Source of the DNA: Branchiostoma floridae
Lineage: Eukaryota; Chordata; Leptocardii; Amphioxiformes; Branchiostomatidae
Length of the DNA stretch: 64,000 nucleotides
Assembly: GCF_000003815.2 (NCBI RefSeq)
Contig: NC_049997.1
Coordinates: 8,250,676-8,314,675, forward strand
Reading direction: 5' to 3'
Shown here: positions 57,893 through 64,000 of the stretch, one piece after another
Layout: each line of letters starts with the position of its first letter
How positions within the stretch are numbered: the first letter of the stretch is position 1
Made by a program: the position numbers and the translations under genes
Notes under the pieces: model-generated
Databases searched by the model: none
What the model saw: only the letters and a program-made list of their open reading frames with translations
What the model was told of the DNA's origin: nothing

Positions 57893-58035
57893 CCCATTTT
57901 TATTCCTCCGTGAAGTGAGGAAGGTCTTGTTAAGTGCCATTTCCCAAGGGCACAACGTCGGGGCACCGTCAGTATCGAATTAGCGACCTCTAGATTCCGA
58001 GTCCAACACTCTACCAGTTACCGCACACACGGCGC
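57893..58035 (-). mobile_element. SINE-like element, copy 2
   Basis: GTTAAGTGCCATTTCCCAAG then GGCACAACGTCGGGGC matches copy 1 at 15936. On the minus strand the tRNA-like part has an A-box-like TGGTAGAGTGTTGG and a degenerate B-box (CTAATTCGATAC). It is probably a tRNA-derived SINE. Confidence 0.65.
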
Positions 58036-58149
58036 TTTCTTCGTGAAAACATTCTCTTCTTTCTTGTTTTCGTCCCGACTTAAGATTTTCCGCGTATCTA
58101 GCCAGAGTTGAGCTGTACGCAGGTAGTGTACGCAGACGCATTATAGTTG

Positions 58150-58386
58150 TTCAAGACGGCGACGCGCTACGCTCTCACTGCGACCTAAATAGGATATGTG
58201 TAGCCTTCGCTTTCTGACTGGGTAAATCATACAAAACGTCAACGTGTGACTGAGAAGACAACAAAACACACAAAGAGTAAAAACATTCTTTTCTTTTCTA
58301 TACAATTCGTTGAGCGATCTGTCAAATTTTGGGTCGTAGATAGAGAGCTAGAGCGCGGCGTGCATGTGAGCGCCGTCCTAGTGGAA
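58150..58386 (-). mobile_element. CACTAGGACG MITE, copy 1 (inverted relative to copy 2)
   Basis: It shares, in reverse order and complement, the blocks CACTGCGACCTAAATAGGAT, AAACACACAAAG, ATTCGTTGAGCGAT and GCGCCGTCCTAGTGGAA with 61344-61583. The left terminus has decayed. Confidence 0.75.
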
Positions 58387-58389
58387 GAT

Positions 58390-61180
58390 TGCGTCATGTA
58401 ATATTGACACATTGCCGCGTCATTGGCAGCCGCCAGGTCATTTTACAAAATAACAAAACAGTAATGTAAGTTTGCTTTTTTTTGAGGAGCAAGGCAGGCT
58501 TGTGACATGGTTAGTCCACATTCCCTTTGTGTTAATGGTGGGGAAATTTCTCACTTCAATAGTTCTGTTTGTCTGCTGTCTCTAATGCTTGGTGAAGGGA
58601 AAACTATGCAACCCGTTGCTTAGCAACTGTCATCGGGTTGCCTTTATCTGTGTGTTCATCACAGTGACTATTGACTGACTGAATCGACCCTAATAAAATG
58701 TTGACTGTGGTACTACGTCACGTAAGAAGGAATCCCTATATATACAATAATGACGATGTTTTGTGCCTAGATACAAAGACGTGAACCGTATATAGAGAAG
58801 GTGTGGCATATTATCATTTTTTATTCTTAATGTCAACTATTACAAACATATTGAATTGTTGTTAATTTTTCAAAACAGATTTTACTCGTGTTTAATTTGT
58901 CTCAAAATGTTGATAAAATAGATATAATATTTTGAGTCATAACAGCGACATATCCAAACGGTCGTCATGGCCGAGAAAGGTAAAACTGTTTTGACGATTT
59001 AAAAACAGAAGCCTGTATCGTCGTTGCTTTCAAATTTGATTTGTGTTGGCTATAATAAGAATATCATGCAAACGTACAAACAGGATTTTTAAAAAGACAA
59101 CAAAACACACAAAGCCGAAAGAGAACAATTTTTTATCGATGAAATTCGTTAAGCGCCGGCTAACCACTCGGTCGCAACGACGCCGCAAACGTGCCGCAAC
59201 TTCCGCCTTACTTGCATGTAATGTGAAATGAATGCACTAAATTACCATAGATCAACTAATGTTTCAAAATACTGTCATTAAGTCGTGTACTTTGTTAGAA
59301 CGGATTTGGCATCTATTTAGACTATGTGCGAACGGGTTTGAAAATCTATTCAAACTATTCGTAAATTGTTTTTGGAACTATTTTGCCACGTATTTAAAAC
59401 GTAGTCAAACTTTCTTTAGAAAGGATCTGGGTGTCTATCCAGACTTAAGAAGGGATTTAAAGATTCATTCAGACATTCTGTTATTCGTCTGCGCCATTGT
59501 TACATGCAGACATACCGGGCGTTTCACGCTCAACCGAACGGGTTCAATGACCGTTAGGTCATATACACAACAGCCTTGAGGTCAAGGGTTTCTACGGCTG
59601 AATTCTGACAACTTTTTTTTTCTTCAAAAATTGAACTTTTTTGTGTAAAATAGACGTCACAGTGCCCATGTTGAATATCATTCAAATTGTGCATAGCTGA
59701 ATGAATTAAACAAACAGCAACACCTCAAGCACGTTAAAAGATAAACATCCACAACGAAAAGATCAGTGGCCGATCCCAGTGTGAGTGGATCAAACCTTAC
59801 AGTTCCAGTATTGCACAGCTTGTAAGTATGGTACAAAATGGGTGCATTACGATTATTCTCCTAAACAAAAATAAACAAAAAACAAACAAGTCGATGTTGG
59901 GGTTGATGTGAAAAATCCACATTAGTCGCACGGTTGATTCACGACAGCAAATCGGTGTGGCACAAGTGTTGGTATAGTTATGAATATTTCGCGCAAAATT
60001 CAACTGTTTCCTAACGTAAAAAGTTGGCATAGATTCTGCGAAGATTGTACAATGAACGTAGCCGCGCCTCAAGATTTAACTACAAAGGAAACTAACAATG
60101 TAAAGAAAAAGTCGGAAAAAGCTACTTTTTGTTTTGTTCAAATATTCCGTAGTATACCTTTAATCTTGGCAGGAACATTTTTTTTTTCATTTTATCCCTC
60201 CTTATCTTTCTCTCATTATTTCTCCCTTCTAGTTTTAAAGACACAAATAGAGGCAAATCAAAAACACATTTACAAACAATTACCTAAGCCCTGTTCTTTC
60301 GGTCGCTACCACACCTGTAGCATGGCACGTAGCTGTGACGTCATACTATCACGTGGACATCACGTGGTGTGACACATAAGCGCATGGTCAGCTACGAAAA
60401 GTATGACATCATCTTTAGCCCACTGGATGCTTTTTATGCAAATGAGTAAACTTCTGAGTCATTAAATCCAATGTACTTCAGAGTGGATTTGAATTAGAAT
60501 TTAATTTACTTAAAGCTAATAATAACTTACTTAATGAGTTCTTAATACCCTGTAAGGACTCGGAAGCTCTGTATATGATGTAAAATACATGATTTCTTCT
60601 ATCGAATATGTACCTAGTATTAAATATGCATTACGTTATATACCTGAGAAACATTAGTAGGTCAATAGTTGATGAAATGTTAAGACTATTTGTTTTATAA
60701 TGAACTTTGAGTTTATGCTTTGTATGAGACAAACGGGGGTAACACGACAAACTAACAAATCTTGAAAAGCATATTATTTTCTATGATCGCATAAGAAACT
60801 TCACAACGATAAAAATATGTCAGTTTAATGAGCTGTTACTATGCAAGGATGCTTCAAAGGGAACCAAAGCAAGGTAGCAACCCAAGCGACACCTACGTCA
60901 CAACTGAGTAAATACAGGTTTTGACGGGACCGTGTATACGTAACACACCCTTTCCATTGAGTAGCAATCACTGAGCGAATTTGCAGTGACTAAACGTGGA
61001 TTTCAGAATTGAAATGTTATGCTAGATGTTAGGAGAATTTAAGATAACAAACCACACAAAACGGAGACAGATTCGTTGTCAGTCAATGGAATTTTCTGAA
61101 GGACATGTCAAATCTTTTATCCCTCATTGTTCTCAGCGCAAGTAGAAAAAGTTATAACGTTATCTATTTAGGTATTGTAT
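58390..61180. other. intergenic with repeats
   Basis: No gene supported. It includes a partial relative of the CACTAGGACG MITE at about 59093-59153, degenerate tandem repeats at 59298-59490, and a CACGTG pair at 60350 and 60361. Confidence 0.5.
59298..59490 (+). repeat. degenerate tandem repeat of GGATTT..CTATTCAGACT type
   Basis: Four diverged units recur at irregular spacing: GGATTTGGCATCTATTTAGA, GGGTTTGAAAATCTATTCAA, GGATCTGGGTGTCTATCCAG and GGATTTAAAGATTCATTCAG. Confidence 0.6.
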
Positions 61181-61188
61181 GTTTGGTT

Positions 61189-61301
61189 TAATCTCCAAGC
61201 AGATGTTGTGCTGGTGACATAAGATCGTATCATTAGCTGGGGAAGGGGTTTAGCCGACAGAGGAGTTTAATTATGCCACAGTAAGATCTGCTTGGAGATT
61301 A
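61189..61301. mobile_element. MITE copy 2, TAATCTCCAAGCAGAT termini
   Basis: A 113-bp element with inverted termini TAATCTCCAAGCAGAT/ATCTGCTTGGAGATTA, the same as at 46571-46722. The interiors differ in length. Confidence 0.85.
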
Positions 61302-61343
61302 GGTTTCGTTGTCCAATAAATCACAGTTTTTCATCCTTATACA

Positions 61344-61583
61344 CCCTTTTCACTAGGACGGCGCTCTCGCCTTTCGACGCGCTCTCTGCGACCTAAAATT
61401 TGACATATCGCTCAACGAATTCTATAGAAAGAAACGAATCTTTTACACTTTGTGTGTTTTGTCGTCTTCTCGGTCACACTTTTACATTTTGTATGATATA
61501 CCCAGTATGAAAATCCAAGGTTACACATATCCTATTTAGGTCGCAGTGAGAGCGCATCGCGATCGTCGTCTAGTGGAAAGGGG
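61344..61583 (+). mobile_element. CACTAGGACG MITE, copy 2
   Basis: A 240-bp element with termini CCCTTTTCACTAGGACGGCG and CGTCGTCTAGTGGAAAGGGG (imperfect inverted repeat). The inner blocks CTGCGACCTAAA and TTTAGGTCGCAG also pair, so the whole element is palindrome-like. Confidence 0.8.
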
Positions 61584-63405
61584 GGCGTACGAGGACTCAA
61601 GGATTGTCAAGCTTGATACCAGGTGACCGAGAGGGCATGACTTGAAGATGACAGCCGTAGGCGTGGCCGACGACCGACAGGTAACACAACACCTTAGGGT
61701 AGTACCAGGCACAGGAGCTTTGACCCATTCAATGCAAATAGGCCACGCCCGGCTTTTTTCTTTAAGAGCCTGAGTCCTCTCCACGCACTCCTTCATTCCG
61801 TTACGCTGCTTCCACGAGAGGACCTTCTTCAAGAAACCGTCTGAGACGTCAAAAAAAGGTAAGGGAAATTTGCCGACTTGTTCGCAATCGTCCTGTAATA
61901 GTAGTAACATTTGTTTGAAGATGTTTCTTTTTTCCCGTTATAATAAAAATCACTGCATGAGAGATTTTAAGTTTTACCCCTTTTCACGGAAGACTTACTA
62001 TGGAGCCAGAACGCTAGCTTTGTGTCCTTACTTCGAAGTTGAGTTTTATGCATAGCCGTCTGACTACAGACATTCATGTTGCGTTTAGTTTATGGTGGGG
62101 AGTATAATAAATTTCGTCGTAATTTCTTTCGTTGATAAAAATCTGGTGAATTTTGCGTATCAGTGACGCATATCATAATCCCTCTGTAAACGTAGGCCCG
62201 TAAACGTGTAGATCCCAAATCATGTGAATGTTTGCTTCGATTCGTACATGTATCGGCTGATTTTGGGGGAAAATGGAGTTGTTCCAATGGTTTCAAAGTT
62301 GTCCACGTAATGTGCGTGAGTGACTTGCAAGTTTTTATCCTAGCCGCCTTTAGTCCCCGTCTATCCTTGTGTATTTGTACTTGTGCGCAATGGTGCGGTG
62401 GGTGGGTCTAGTTTGCCTTTGTTCGTTTTTTTTTCGTCGGGACAACTACATCTAAAGAACAGCACATAAAGGGGCTTTCTGTGTGTATTGAATACTATAG
62501 ACTGCACTTGAGAGTTAGTTTAGGAATTTTCGCTTAGTTTAGTAAAAGCTTAAGTGAGTGGTACGTTTCACCCCTTTTCTAAGTGTCAACTCTGCGTTGT
62601 TCGCCTATTTTTTAATGGATAGGCGATGTCGGCGGTGTCAATTGTAGTAAGATATACCGCTTTTCTCTTAGCTGTGTCATCCGACAAGGATATACTAGGT
62701 CAGACTACGGCGTGTATAAAGGTGTGAATTAGAGCGAGTCTCGAGAATGCCTTACATAGGGCCCTCTTGTTTACTTAAAGGCTATTACAAGAGCGTCTTT
62801 CTTCAAGATTTAATGATTTAACTCACTTGGAATGGCTGCAATTGATCATGAATCCCTTCAAGTAGATGTATGATATAGTTTTTCGATGGTTAATGGTTTA
62901 TGGTTGGTTCTATGAGTATGGAACCGACCGTCGTCTAGTTTCGGTAGCGGGCGTGGTCCGATGGTTGGTGACCGACAGATCATCTTGCGGCCATTGTTAG
63001 TTACTCACCCGCCTGGCATGTTACCCACAGAGGGAGGGGTGGAGTCCGTGGGGTGATTTAACCGATGACCTACAGGTTATTCTGGTCTTTCACAAAAGAG
63101 CTAGAGAGTTTGCCCATACTATACAACGTTAAACATCTTGAAAAAGAACTGAAGACATTTCGTTTCCGCAGTGAACCTATACGTAGAAAGTTTGCTCTTG
63201 CTACGATTTGGGCCTATCTTACTAGACGGTGACCGTACAGAGACGAGCATTGAATTAGTGTGATGCTTGTTCATAATTGGAATGGGGTACAAAATGTAAA
63301 GATATAATTCAAAAGACAAAAAAAAAACTCATAAAACTTTTTAAGAAATCGTTGTTTATCTTTGAAAGGATGTGTTCGATCATATGTCGCTTAGCCAAAG
63401 GACTT
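61584..63405. other. intergenic
   Basis: No gene that I can support. Frames at about 61600-61910 have donor-like ends but no recognisable domain. Confidence 0.45.
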
Positions 63406-63409
63406 TTAA

Positions 63410-64000
63410 GCCATGAAAGGTTTGTCGTGTAAGGCATTGCTCCTGACGTGGTAGTAATTGGAAGAACTTTACGTTTTAGTAACCCTCTTCTGTGCCCTTG
63501 CGCTTTGACAAGTGCCCTAGCGAGCGAAGTTTGTTTTCCGAATAACTTGTTTTTCTTTGCTATGGGTAGTTGGAGAATGACTTATTGCAAGCTATGAAGG
63601 TATTCATGTTTCACGCATTGCTTTTGAAGTGATGGCAGTATGGAGAATATGGCGTTTTAGACACCCTCTCTAGATCCCTTGTGCTTGACTTGTGTTCTAG
63701 CGAGTGAAGTTTTTGTTTATTTCTGGACAGCTTGTTTTTTTCTTGCTATGTGTAGTTGGAGAATGTCTAGGTATGAATGTATTCAATATTTACGCATTGC
63801 TTCTGAAGTGATAACAGAATGAAGAGTACATTTTTTTGTATGTAGTTTTAGACACCTTCTATTTAAAATGCCCTTGTGGCTTGACTGGTGCCCTAGCGAG
63901 CGAATTTTTTTGTTTGTTTATGAACAGCCTGTTTTTTCTTGCTATGGATAGTTGGAGAAGTTGTCTAGGTATAAAGGTTATTCAATTTTCACGCATTGAT
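63410..64000 (+). repeat. ~180-bp tandem repeat running off the window
   Basis: The anchor GCATTGC(T/A) recurs at 63434, 63615, 63794 and (GCATTGAT) 63993, giving periods of 181, 179 and 199. Other shared blocks per unit are TTCTGAAGTGAT, TTTTAGACACCCTCT, GCCCTAGCGAGCGAA and CTTGCTATG then TAGTTGGAGAA. The array continues beyond the right edge. Confidence 0.9.

Noticed and set aside
59259..59579. 106-codon frame
   Set aside because: Lies over degenerate tandem repeats. Composition is not gene-like and no splice sites are supported.
61536..61910. 124-codon minus-strand frame and possible plus-strand exons ending at GTAACA and GTAAGG
   Set aside because: Donor-like sites exist but I found no recognisable domain, no consistent acceptor and a partly MITE-derived 3' part.

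Overview
This is animal nuclear DNA. Protein-coding genes are split by many short GT-AG introns, their coding sequence is GC-richer than the AT-rich introns, and families such as an ARID2-type PBAF subunit, a Gal3ST-type sulfotransferase, a FIGLA-like bHLH factor and an acid lipase are present. Compact genes set among many short inverted-repeat elements fit an invertebrate deuterostome. My best guess is a cephalochordate (amphioxus, Branchiostoma), but that is inference from gene style. Five runs of N (about 100 bases each) mark assembly gaps at 14648-14747, 16731-16837, 20118-20217, 34370-34469 and 52500-52599.

Layout. (1) 531-7386, +: a gene for a secreted protein of 2,206 residues made of four successive classes of internal repeat. 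I recognise no family, and it has one cysteine in total. (2) 10742-13218, -: a seven-finger C2H2 zinc-finger protein in three exons. (3) 13.2-19.7 kb: no gene that I can support, but several inverted-repeat elements, a SINE-like copy and two gaps. (4) 19775-20817, -: the first three coding exons of an ARID2-like gene (the ARID DNA-binding domain). The rest of that gene is not visible. (5) 21748-26364, +: a complete eight-exon acid lipase of the LIPA family, divergent from the ARID2-like gene across a GC-rich shared 5' region. (6) 28178-29170: a truncated non-LTR retrotransposon end, split by a clean hAT-type MITE with an 8-bp target duplication. (7) 30049-32528, +: a five-exon gene joining an RNase H1-type hybrid-binding (viroplasmin-like) domain to a phospholipase-D-like nuclease domain. 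(8) 34836-39207, +: a six-exon secreted cysteine-rich protein of unknown family. (9) 42996-48650, -: a five-exon FIGLA/ASCL-like bHLH factor with a 380-residue N-terminal extension. (10) 49430-50910: a satellite array with an exact 318-bp higher-order period. (11) 52601-55975, +: a galactose-3-O-sulfotransferase-like Golgi enzyme whose 5' end lies at a gap. (12) 56-64 kb: retroelement 3' ends, a SINE-like copy, MITE copies shared with other parts of the window, and a roughly 180-bp tandem array running off the right edge.

The genes do not form a pathway. They are ordinary neighbouring animal genes with separate promoters. The two most unusual coding features are the repeat-built secreted protein at the left end and the hybrid-binding/PLD-like fusion at 30-32.5 kb. 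The most unusual non-coding features are the 318-bp higher-order satellite, the matched MITE copies, and a recurrent pairing of CACGTG boxes exactly 11 bp apart at four places.
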